From the NCBI GenBank assembly GCA_024635465.1, contig JAGXIS010000119.1:1-13803 (forward strand): a DNA stretch of 13,803 nt, given 5' to 3'. This stretch comes from Bacteroidota bacterium. GTDB taxonomy: Bacteria; Bacteroidota; Rhodothermia; Balneolales; Balneolaceae. This document shows positions 7,611-13,803 of the stretch, in pieces (positions within the stretch are counted from its first letter, which is position 1; every line of letters begins with the position of its first letter). The notes under the pieces are model-generated. The model did not search any database, was not told where the DNA came from, and worked only from the letters and a program-made list of their open reading frames with translations. The translations under genes were made by a program, and so were the position numbers.

Positions 7611-9482
7611 ATGAAAAAAAAGAATAATGGATTTAAATTAGGTATGATCGCGCTCTTCTTGGGCTTAACGATCTATTACCTTTTCCCGACTATTCAACTC
7701 AACCTCGAACAGAGGCATATGAATGGTATGACGGAATCAGAGCGGATTCAATACCAATCTGAGAACGCAGCAAAACTTGTCAGTCTAAGGGAAAAATCGC
7801 TATCTCTCGGCCTTGACCTCCAAGGTGGTATGTACGTGACTCTGGAAGTAGGAACTCCTCAATTGGTACTTGAATTAGCAGGGGATTTTTCAGACGATTA
7901 TCTGGAAGATGTATTGAATACAGCTCGTGAAATTTCCAGAGAACAAGGAACAGATTTTGTTGATGAGTTTGTTGCAGAATTTGAACGTCGTGATTCAGAA
8001 GCACTTTTGAGTCGATACTATAGATCGGATAGTGCCAATATCACGCGTAGATCTACAAATGAAGAAATTAGCACATATCTCAAAGATCAGAGAACTGCTG
8101 CCGTTGAACGTGCAATTGAAATTATCAGATCCAGAGTTGACCGGTTTGGTGTAACTGAGCCTTCTATTTTACAACAGGGAGAAAGCCGAATTGTGGTAGA
8201 ACTTCCCGGTGTAGATGATGAGCAGAGGGTAAGAGATCTGCTTAGAGGTACGGCTCGACTTGAGTTTCGATTAACTCCTGAAGCAGATGAAATCAGAAAT
8301 GTAAAACAGCAGGTTGCCAGTTATTTCAGCAATATGGCTGAAGAAGATACATTGAGCAGTGATACTGAAGTAGATTCCTTAAGTAGTGATTCTGAGGTAG
8401 ATTCATTGAGCAGTGAAGATGATGAAGTCACAAATCTGTTGGAAGTTTTCGACTTAAGAGGCACAAATGACTATTCGTTCGGATATGCAGCTGAAATGGA
8501 TACAGCAGCTGTGAATAGGATTCTTCAAACAGAAGAGGTACAAAATCTCATTCCAAGAAATATGACTCTTCTTTGGGGTGCCGAACCGTTTACACAGGAT
8601 AATGGTATTGGTCTGTTTGAAATGATTGCAGTACGAAGTCAGATTGAATTAACCGGTGATGTGATTTCAGAAGCGAGTGTGGCTTTTGATCCTGCCACAA
8701 ATGTTCCGGAAGTATCCATGACTATGGATTCTGAAGGAGGGCGTCGATGGGCACGAATTACCGGAGCAAATATTGGACGGCCGGTAGCTATTGTACTTGA
8801 CGGACGAGTTTATTCTTATCCAACAGTACAATCTCAAATTAATAACGGTCGATCTTCCATATCCGGAATGGGTGGACTTCAAGAATCTGAAGATCTCGTG
8901 AATATTCTGATGTCTGGTGCTCTACCTGCCCCTCTTGATATTATCGAAGAGCGTACAGTGGGTGCCTCCTTGGGTGAGGAATCTATTAGTGCAGGGCTCT
9001 ACTCTGTGATTTTTGGTTTGGTTATAGTCGCTATGTTTATGATCGTCTACTACCGAACAGGCGGAGGTATTGCAGATATAGCACTTATTCTCAATATTAT
9101 TTTCATCCTTGGGATTTTAGCCGGATTTCAGGCGACACTAACACTTCCCGGGATTGCGGGAATCGTACTGACAATCGGTATGGCAGTGGATGCAAACGTA
9201 CTGATTTTTGACAGGATACGTGAAGAGATGCGGGGTGGAAAAACCCTCAGAGCTGCTATCGACAATGGATATGCAAATGCGATGAGTGCTATTATTGATG
9301 CCAACGTAACCACTTTCTTTGTAGCTATTATCCTATATAGCTTTGGAGTAGGACCGGTTAAAGGTTTTGCTGTAACATTGATGGCAGGAATTGTAGCATC
9401 ACTCTTTAGTGCAATTGTAATTACAAGAGTTATTGTTGACTATCTAACCCGAGAAAAAACAGCTGTTGTAAGCTTCGGTTAA
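7611..9482 (+). CDS. secD: Protein translocase subunit SecD
   Basis: SecD works with SecF next to SecYEG, using the proton gradient to pull exported proteins through on the periplasmic side. The 623-aa protein has TM1 at about 9-28, the conserved LGLDLQGGMYV motif at 67-76, and the P1-domain signature RSRVDRFGVTEPSI near 180. The C-terminal bundle of five TM helices starts near 465 and includes GMAVDANVLIFDRIREE. The approach LPAPLDIIEERTVGASLG is also standard. Odd feature: an acidic, serine-rich three-fold 9-10-residue repeat at residues 246-273 in the periplasmic domain. The ATG at 7611 has no SD but is followed by a lysine-rich start. secF follows after 39 nt, so they are probably co-transcribed. 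In many Bacteroidia secD and secF are fused; here they are separate. Confidence 0.98.
   Translation: MKKKNNGFKLGMIALFLGLTIYYLFPTIQLNLEQRHMNGMTESERIQYQSENAAKLVSLREKSLSLGLDLQGGMYVTLEVGTPQLVLELAGDFSDDYLEDVLNTAREISREQGTDFVDEFVAEFERRDSEALLSRYYRSDSANITRRSTNEEISTYLKDQRTAAVERAIEIIRSRVDRFGVTEPSILQQGESRIVVELPGVDDEQRVRDLLRGTARLEFRLTPEADEIRNVKQQVASYFSNMAEEDTLSSDTEVDSLSSDSEVDSLSSEDDEVTNLLEVFDLRGTNDYSFGYAAEMDTAAVNRILQTEEVQNLIPRNMTLLWGAEPFTQDNGIGLFEMIAVRSQIELTGDVISEASVAFDPATNVPEVSMTMDSEGGRRWARITGANIGRPVAIVLDGRVYSYPTVQSQINNGRSSISGMGGLQESEDLVNILMSGALPAPLDIIEERTVGASLGEESISAGLYSVIFGLVIVAMFMIVYYRTGGGIADIALILNIIFILGILAGFQATLTLPGIAGIVLTIGMAVDANVLIFDRIREEMRGGKTLRAAIDNGYANAMSAIIDANVTTFFVAIILYSFGVGPVKGFAVTLMAGIVASLFSAIVITRVIVDYLTREKTAVVSFG
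8346..8429 (+). repeat. Three-fold 27-30-bp tandem repeat inside secD
   Basis: Units 8346-8372 (DTLSSDTEV), 8373-8399 (DSLSSDSEV) and 8400-8429 (DSLSSEDDEV) keep the reading frame. Codons differ at several synonymous sites, so the repeat is not a brand-new slippage product. Confidence 0.8.
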
Positions 9483-9521
9483 TCACTGATTTAAAAATTT
9501 TAAACACATAGGTATACTATT

Positions 9522-10436
9522 ATGAGATGGTTTGAATCACCAAGTTTCGATTTTATTAAAGCCCATCAGATCGCCTACTTTGTCTCCGGTACTCTGATGA
9601 TTGGTTCAATTGTTGCAATTCTAACTTTAGGGATCAATTACGGGATTGATTTTCGAGGCGGACAAGAGTTCGTTTTTGAATTTGAACAACCCGTTGATGT
9701 CGTTGAATTGAGATCAGCTCTAACCGAGCCACTGGGAAGTGTCCCTGAAATCAAGCTCTTCGGTTCTGACAGAGAAATCCTCCTCCGTATCGATACAGAG
9801 GTAGATATTACTCAGACACGTGAGCTGATTCTTTCAAATTTTGAGACATTGTATCCGGGTAATACGGTAACCGTGGAGAAGACGGACCTCGTAGGACCCC
9901 GTTTTGCGGAAGACCTGAAAAGAGGTGCCCTCTACTCCATTATCTTTGCCATGGCAGTCGTATTTATCTACATCTTTATTCGATTTAAAGGGTGGTACTT
10001 TTCAGCAGGGGCCATTGCAGCCCTATTCCACGATGTATTGATCGTTCTCGGTATCTTCACCGTAATGGCTGAGGTAGCAACGTTTGATGTCAGCATTAAT
10101 CAGGCAATGATTGCTGCATTCCTTACCATTGTGGGTTACTCTTTGAACGATACAGTAGTTGTGTTTGATCGTATCCGTGAAAATTCTATTATCTATAAGA
10201 CGATGAATTTCAAAGATATGATTAACAAAAGCTTGAATGATACCCTTAGCCGAACAGTTATAACTTCTGTTACAACCTTGTTTGTGGTAACTGTGCTGTT
10301 TATCTTTGGTGGTGAGGTACTAAAAGGCTTTGCATTTGCGCTTGTACTTGGTGTAATTATAGGAACTTACAGCTCACTATTTATTGCCAGTTCAATTGTA
10401 GTAGAGTTGCAAAAGCGTGCTATGAAAGCCAACTAA
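9522..10436 (+). CDS. secF: Protein translocase subunit SecF
   Basis: This is the partner of SecD in proton-driven late translocation of secreted proteins across the inner membrane. It has 304 aa, normal for free-standing SecF. TM1 spans about 17-37, followed by the family motif GIDFRGGQEF at 41-50. The periplasmic domain runs to about 130, then five C-terminal TM helices carry VGYSLNDTVVVFDRIRENS, the SecF counterpart of the SecD DRIRE motif. The ATG at 9522 follows an AT-rich, SD-free leader. The STAS gene begins 31 nt downstream, so a secD-secF-STAS transcript ending at the 10847-10874 terminator is likely. Confidence 0.97.
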   Translation: MRWFESPSFDFIKAHQIAYFVSGTLMIGSIVAILTLGINYGIDFRGGQEFVFEFEQPVDVVELRSALTEPLGSVPEIKLFGSDREILLRIDTEVDITQTRELILSNFETLYPGNTVTVEKTDLVGPRFAEDLKRGALYSIIFAMAVVFIYIFIRFKGWYFSAGAIAALFHDVLIVLGIFTVMAEVATFDVSINQAMIAAFLTIVGYSLNDTVVVFDRIRENSIIYKTMNFKDMINKSLNDTLSRTVITSVTTLFVVTVLFIFGGEVLKGFAFALVLGVIIGTYSSLFIASSIVVELQKRAMKAN

Positions 10437-10467
10437 TAGATCGAATTAACTTAAATACGGTGAAAAT

Positions 10468-10812
10468 ATGAGTTTTAATGTTTCTGAGCGCTATAACTGC
10501 GCAATCATTGAGTTTAAAGGCAATGTAATGGGTGGACCTGATGCAGTTAGTCTGAATGAAAAACTTCATGAACTGATTGAAAAAAATAATACCAATGTGG
10601 TATTTAATCTTTCAAAAGTGAAGTTCATGAACTCCTCCGGTTTAGGAATGATGATCGGTGCGTTAACCACAATGAGGAAAGCCGGCGGTGATCTTAGAAT
10701 TGCTAATGCAACGGATAAAATTGAAAGCTTGCTCATTATCACAAAACTCATTACCGTCTTTAAACACTATAAATCTCTTGATGAAGCAGTTGATTCCTTC
10801 AAGGAGAATTAA
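10468..10812 (+). CDS. STAS-domain protein, anti-sigma-factor-antagonist-like
   Basis: A single STAS domain of 114 aa, the SpoIIAA/RsbV type. In that family the protein binds or releases an anti-sigma kinase (or acts as a scaffold) depending on phosphorylation of a serine. The phospho-site loop is visible as FMNSSGLGMMIGAL; by alignment to SpoIIAA (DSSGLG) the acceptor would be S56, with the usual preceding Asp replaced by N55. The N-terminal strands (CAIIEFKGNVMGG) and C-terminal helix (SLDEAVDSF) are complete. No RsbW-like kinase or sigma factor is encoded in the window, so the partner is elsewhere. It lies 31 nt after secF and ends in a strong terminator. Alternatives are a regulator of envelope or cell-polarity systems; target unknown. 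Confidence 0.9.
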   Translation: MSFNVSERYNCAIIEFKGNVMGGPDAVSLNEKLHELIEKNNTNVVFNLSKVKFMNSSGLGMMIGALTTMRKAGGDLRIANATDKIESLLIITKLITVFKHYKSLDEAVDSFKEN

Positions 10813-10839
10813 TCGGTCTAATTAAGATCATTTAATTAA

Positions 10840-10847
10840 TAATTTTG
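10840..10847 (+). promoter_or_regulatory. Candidate -7 element for purA
   Basis: TAATTTTG matches TAnnTTTG fully. Its final G is the first base of the terminator stem, so a transcript from it would start near the hairpin loop and escape termination. No -33 TTTG is seen at 19-21 nt upstream, which weakens the call. Confidence 0.35.
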
Positions 10848-10874
10848 GAGGTGTGAAAACACCTCCTTTTTTTT
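10847..10874 (+). terminator. Strong intrinsic terminator after the STAS gene
   Basis: GGAGGTGT (10847-10854), loop GAAA, ACACCTCC (10859-10866), then eight T (10867-10874). This is a perfect 8-bp GC-rich stem with a GNRA tetraloop. It ends 7 nt before the purA ATG, so it also forms the immediate leader of purA for any read-through transcript and would hide GGAGG in the stem. Confidence 0.93.
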
Positions 10875-10881
10875 GGAAATT

Positions 10882-12156
10882 ATGCCAGTAAGAATAGTCA
10901 TTGGAGCCCAATGGGGTGATGAAGGAAAAGGAAAAGTAGTTGATATTTTAAGTGCGGAATCGGAATATGTTGTCCGATATCAAGGGGGCGCAAATGCGGG
11001 TCATACGCTCAAATTTGATGACACTACAATTGTTCTTCACCTGATTCCTTCAGGAATGTTTAACGGAAATTCGAAATGTGTGATCGGAAATGGCGTTGTC
11101 GTTGATCCAATATCACTTGTAAAAGAGATAGAAGAGGTGGAATCTCTGGGTGTAGATCTTAAAAACAGACTGTTTATCAGCTCCTCTGCACATCTTATTC
11201 TCACCTATCACAAAGTGCTTGATAAAATCAAAGAGAAACGACGCGGTAGTGATGCAATAGGTACAACGGGACGTGGGATTGGTCCCGCATATGTAAGTAA
11301 GGTGTCGCGGGTAGGAATTCGCATGAATGATCTGCTTGATAGAGATTTGCTGCTCGATAAGATTCAAAAAAATCTGTCTGATATTAATATTGCTTTAAAA
11401 AATGTGTATGAAGAAGATGAATTGGATGCATTTGAGATTCTGGCTGAATTAGAACCGGCTATTAAAAGGATTATACCTTACATCTGCAATACTACAAATA
11501 TTCTTCACAATGCATTGGATAGTGGCAGCTCTATTCTTCTGGAAGGAGCTCAAGGGAGTCTGCTTGATGTTGATCATGGCACCTACCCCTTTGTAACCTC
11601 CTCCTCACCAACAGCCGGAGGAGCGTGTACAGGGAGTGGCATTCCGCCTATAGCCATAACACACGCTATGGGTATTACAAAAGCTTATTGTACGCGAGTT
11701 GGAAACGGTCCTTTCCCAACTGAACTTCATGATGAACAAGGTGAAAAACTGAGAAAAAATGGTCAGGAGTTTGGCGCTACCACGGGTCGGCCCAGACGTT
11801 GTGGATGGCTCGATTTGGTAGCTCTCAAGTATGCAATTCGTTTAAATGGCATGAATGAGCTGACACTCACCAAACTGGATGTGTTAGACGATTTTGAAAC
11901 CATCAAAGTCTGTACACATTACGAAGTGGATGGCAAAACGACTCATCAATTCCCTCTGGAATCAACTGTTCTTGAGACATTAAAACCAGTCTACAAAGAA
12001 TTCAGCGGATGGAAGCAATCCACACGAAATATATCCAAATTTGAAGACCTGCCTAAGAATGCCAGAGATTATATCACATTTGTTGAAGAGTTCATCGGTG
12101 TTAAATTCAATATCGTTTCTACCGGACCAAAACGGACTGAAACCATCCTACGATAG
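10882..12156 (+). CDS. purA: Adenylosuccinate synthetase
   Basis: PurA makes adenylosuccinate from IMP, aspartate and GTP, the first committed step to AMP. The ATG at 10882 gives 424 aa, the family's usual length, and the standard start VIGAQWGDEGKGK with the P-loop-like GDEGKGK and catalytic Asp; a TTG nine bases upstream lies in the terminator T tract and is not used. Also present are GGANAGHT (catalytic His), TTGRGIGPAY (IMP site), TTGRPRRCGWLD and LTKLDVLD (guanine recognition), and the C-terminal STGPKRTETI. All expected motifs are intact. The gene starts 7 nt after an intrinsic terminator and has no SD, so its leader is unusual. The RuBisCO-like gene follows after only 7 nt, suggesting co-transcription and possible coupling. 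Confidence 0.98.
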   Translation: MPVRIVIGAQWGDEGKGKVVDILSAESEYVVRYQGGANAGHTLKFDDTTIVLHLIPSGMFNGNSKCVIGNGVVVDPISLVKEIEEVESLGVDLKNRLFISSSAHLILTYHKVLDKIKEKRRGSDAIGTTGRGIGPAYVSKVSRVGIRMNDLLDRDLLLDKIQKNLSDINIALKNVYEEDELDAFEILAELEPAIKRIIPYICNTTNILHNALDSGSSILLEGAQGSLLDVDHGTYPFVTSSSPTAGGACTGSGIPPIAITHAMGITKAYCTRVGNGPFPTELHDEQGEKLRKNGQEFGATTGRPRRCGWLDLVALKYAIRLNGMNELTLTKLDVLDDFETIKVCTHYEVDGKTTHQFPLESTVLETLKPVYKEFSGWKQSTRNISKFEDLPKNARDYITFVEEFIGVKFNIVSTGPKRTETILR

Positions 12157-12163
12157 ATAGAAA

Positions 12164-13282
12164 ATGGGTAAAACATCTCATTTCACTCTGACATTCCGGG
12201 TTCAGGCTGAATCAGAGCATGAAGCTGTACAGATTGCTCATAACATTCGCACAGAGCAAACTGTGGAGATGCCCCTACCTTCTGTACCCAAGAGTGCAGA
12301 ACACTCAATCGCAGAATTGCTATCAGTACAACCTTCAGAGACTAAGGATTTCTGGACAGTGATGATATCCTTTCCTACATCTATCATTGGAGGTGATATC
12401 ACTCAACTCATCAATGTGCTTTTTGGTAATATCTCTCTCCTTCCCGGCATTAAAATTGTAGATGCTGATGATCATCTGTTTTCAAATTTTAATAAAGGTC
12501 CATCATTTGGGATTGATGGAATACGCACATTACTCGGTAAAAAAAAGAAAGCTTTGAGTTGTACTGCTTTAAAGCCGATTGGACTTACAGAACATGAATT
12601 GGCTGAGCGCGCATATACATTCTCTAAAGCCGGTATAGATATTATTAAAGATGATCACGGGTTAACCGATCAAACTGAGGCAACATTCAAGAGTAGAGTG
12701 TCTGCATGTGTTAAAGCGATCCGAAAAGGAGAACAGCACTCCGGTAAGAAAACACTCTATTTCCCCAATATTACTTCGAACCCTATTAATATTGAGCAAA
12801 AATTCCGGGAGGCTATTGAATGGGGAGCCGACGGAGTATTGCTCTCTCCCCAATTAACCGGATTGGAAACACTCTCGTCATTGGCAAAACTTCAACTCGT
12901 CCCAATCATGGCTCACCCTGCTTTTTCAGGTAGTTATGTGATTCATGAAACACACGGTTTTACACCCGAATTTTACTATGGGAAACTGTGGCGGGCATTG
13001 GGCGCAGACTGTATCATCTATCCAAATGCCGGTGGACGCTTTGGAAACAGTGTTGATACATGTATTGCTCTAAACCATCAGATGCATACCGATTTCTGCA
13101 ATTTTAAACCCACTTTGCCCTCCCCTGCCGGTGGCATTAATTTGGACTCAATACCGGGCCTATTGAATCGTTATGGAACTGATATAGCTTATTTGGTTGG
13201 TGGAAGTTTATACAATCATAAAGATGGGATCGATATGGCGACTGCTGAATTTTTAAAACTGCTGGAGGGTAATGTTGAGTAA
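12164..13282 (+). CDS. RuBisCO-like protein (form IV type), substrate unknown
   Basis: This is a RuBisCO large-subunit-fold protein of 372 aa, shorter than true RuBisCO (about 470). The N-terminal domain runs to about 125 (N89 in LFGNI corresponds to spinach N123); the TIM barrel covers about 130-370. Alignment by eye to spinach: K175 kept as K137 (LKPIGL), K177 replaced by I139, carbamylation lysine K201 kept as K162 and D203 as D164, E204 replaced by H165 (IIKDDHGL), H294 kept as H251 (MAHPAF), R295 replaced by P252, loop-6 K334 lost (NAGGRFG), S379 replaced by A322. The phosphate-binding glycines (AGGI 322-325, VGGS 345-348) remain. It should bind metal and a sugar phosphate and do enolase/isomerase/decarboxylase chemistry, not carboxylation. 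It begins 7 nt after purA and overlaps a cupin gene by 11 nt. Known RLP roles include methionine salvage, the MTA-isoprenoid shunt and apionate catabolism; I cannot choose. Confidence 0.9.
   Translation: MGKTSHFTLTFRVQAESEHEAVQIAHNIRTEQTVEMPLPSVPKSAEHSIAELLSVQPSETKDFWTVMISFPTSIIGGDITQLINVLFGNISLLPGIKIVDADDHLFSNFNKGPSFGIDGIRTLLGKKKKALSCTALKPIGLTEHELAERAYTFSKAGIDIIKDDHGLTDQTEATFKSRVSACVKAIRKGEQHSGKKTLYFPNITSNPINIEQKFREAIEWGADGVLLSPQLTGLETLSSLAKLQLVPIMAHPAFSGSYVIHETHGFTPEFYYGKLWRALGADCIIYPNAGGRFGNSVDTCIALNHQMHTDFCNFKPTLPSPAGGINLDSIPGLLNRYGTDIAYLVGGSLYNHKDGIDMATAEFLKLLEGNVE
13263..13269 (+). promoter_or_regulatory. SD-like site of the cupin gene, inside the RLP gene
   Basis: TGGAGGG lies 2 nt before ATG 13272 and 5 nt before the in-frame TTG at 13275. 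The close fit to the 16S tail, within the last codons of the RLP, supports translational coupling. The spacing leaves open which of the two codons is the real start. Confidence 0.55.
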
Positions 13283-13727
13283 TCATTCTAAAGTTATCAA
13301 ATCCGATCATTTTCAATGGGAAGGGGTTGAAAAAAAAGAATATAAATCCGATACCAACAATTTTAAGGACATACACAGATATAGTCTGCTTGGGGAAGAG
13401 ATCACTGATCTCAATTTTCAAACACGTTATTTTGAAATTAAACCGGGAGGATTCTCCTCTCTCGAGAAACATCAGCATCCACATAGTGTTGTGATCATCA
13501 GAGGGTCGGGAAGTGTTGTATTAGACAATGAAGTGCATCCAATCAAAGTGCATGATGTGGTCTATATAGCACCGGAGACTATTCATCAGTTTCATGCTGA
13601 CCATTCCGAAGAGCTTGGTTTTATCTGCGTAGTGGACCGTGAACGTGATCGTCCGGTTATTCCCAATGATGAGGTGATTCAATCCAGAATTTCATCTCAA
13701 GAAGTATTGAATAAAATTCAAAAATAG
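13272..13727 (+). CDS. Cupin-domain protein paired with the RuBisCO-like protein
   Basis: A small single-domain cupin of 151 aa, a cytoplasmic beta-barrel (no signal peptide). Cupin motif 1 is seen as PGGFSSLEKHQHPHSVVIIRG, with H67, H69 and H71; the Glu expected 4-5 residues after the second His is V73/V74, so a third His may replace it. Motif 2 is VYIAPETIHQF with H105 as the usual last ligand. The tail continues LGFICVVDRERDRPVIP, resembling small RLP-associated cupins as I remember them. The gene overlaps the RLP by 11 nt and has an SD inside it, so the products are likely made together. In Rhodospirillum rubrum a cupin (methylthioxylulose-5-phosphate methylsulfurylase) acts right after an RLP isomerase; a matching role here is a hypothesis. 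Otherwise it could be a sugar-phosphate isomerase or dioxygenase. Confidence 0.88.
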   Translation: MLSNHSKVIKSDHFQWEGVEKKEYKSDTNNFKDIHRYSLLGEEITDLNFQTRYFEIKPGGFSSLEKHQHPHSVVIIRGSGSVVLDNEVHPIKVHDVVYIAPETIHQFHADHSEELGFICVVDRERDRPVIPNDEVIQSRISSQEVLNKIQK

Positions 13728-13729
13728 TG

Positions 13730-13759
13730 TTGAAAAGAACACCTTAAAGGTTTTATATT
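13730..13759 (+). promoter_or_regulatory. Candidate promoter of the tRNA gene
   Basis: TTGAAA (13730-13735) and TATATT (13754-13759) are spaced 18 nt, a fair housekeeping-type promoter; TATATTTA also matches 7 of 8 bases of TAnnTTTG. It starts 3 nt after the cupin stop and would start RNA about 10-12 nt before the tRNA. Confidence 0.45.
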
Positions 13760-13777
13760 TATTGTTCTGAAACAATT

Positions 13778-13803
13778 GCGGGAATAGCTCAGTGGTAGAG
13801 CAC
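13778..13803 (+). tRNA. tRNA gene, 5' part, probably tRNA-Gly (GCC)
   Basis: The last 26 bases read as a tRNA 5' end: acceptor strand GCGGGAA, linker TA, D stem GCTC, loop AGTGGTA with the invariant GG, D stem GAGC, then AC. The acceptor sequence and D arm closely resemble bacterial tRNA-Gly with GCC anticodon. The anticodon is beyond the window edge, so identity is by resemblance only. Confidence 0.85.

Noticed and set aside
10873..10881. TTG start adding three residues to PurA
   Set aside because: The codon is inside the terminator T tract; the ATG at 10882 gives the family's standard N-terminus.
12164..13282. True RuBisCO (carbon fixation)
   Set aside because: Several essential carboxylase residues (K177, E204, R295, K334, S379 equivalents) are replaced, no phosphoribulokinase or small subunit is nearby, and the length is short.
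13137..13484. 115-codon minus-strand frame over the RLP/cupin junction
   Set aside because: It is a shadow of two coding genes; its translation is low-complexity and hydrophobic (FFFFNPF) with no start signal.
1..13803. CRISPR array, insertion sequence, prophage or integration site
   Set aside because: I saw no regularly spaced repeats, transposase, integrase or terminal repeats; the tRNA at the edge could serve as an integration site, but its 3' end is outside the window.

Overview
The window reads as an ordinary chromosomal segment of a moderately AT-rich bacterium, most likely from the Bacteroidota-like part of the FCB group (Balneolota/Rhodothermota-type). The reasons are promoter-like TAnnTTTG elements (the Bacteroidota -7 consensus) before hsp20 and purA, weak or absent Shine-Dalgarno sequences, a TTG start on uvrA, and the family types seen. 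The lineage is an inference; no rRNA or complete marker is present to fix it.

Left part, minus strand (8-3688): an HtrA/Deg-type PDZ serine protease, an Hsp20 small heat-shock protein with its own intrinsic terminator, and a class II (plant/Mycobacterium-type) DAHP synthase whose four metal ligands are all present. The protease and Hsp20 form a protein-quality-control neighbourhood but are separated by the terminator. The 203-bp gap between hsp20 and the DAHP synthase is rich in inverted repeats.

Middle, plus strand (3923-10812): uvrA (excision-repair ATPase) diverges from the DAHP synthase gene. A small exported protein of unknown family follows; its reading frame is split in two (frameshift or coupled pair). 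Next come secD and secF, unfused, and a single-domain STAS (anti-sigma-antagonist-like) gene closed by a very clear terminator.

Right part, plus strand (10882-13803): purA (adenylosuccinate synthetase) starts 7 nt after that terminator. It is followed 7 nt later by a RuBisCO-like protein (form IV type, not a carboxylase by its residues), which overlaps a small cupin gene by 11 nt. The window ends inside a tRNA gene, probably tRNA-Gly.

The most interesting part is the RuBisCO-like protein/cupin pair. The same two protein types act in sequence in the Rhodospirillum rubrum methylthioadenosine-isoprenoid shunt (RLP isomerase, then cupin methylsulfurylase). Here the pair is translationally coupled and sits behind a purine gene, but the RLP has a divergent active site (KDDH instead of KDDE, loop-6 lysine lost), so its substrate is open.
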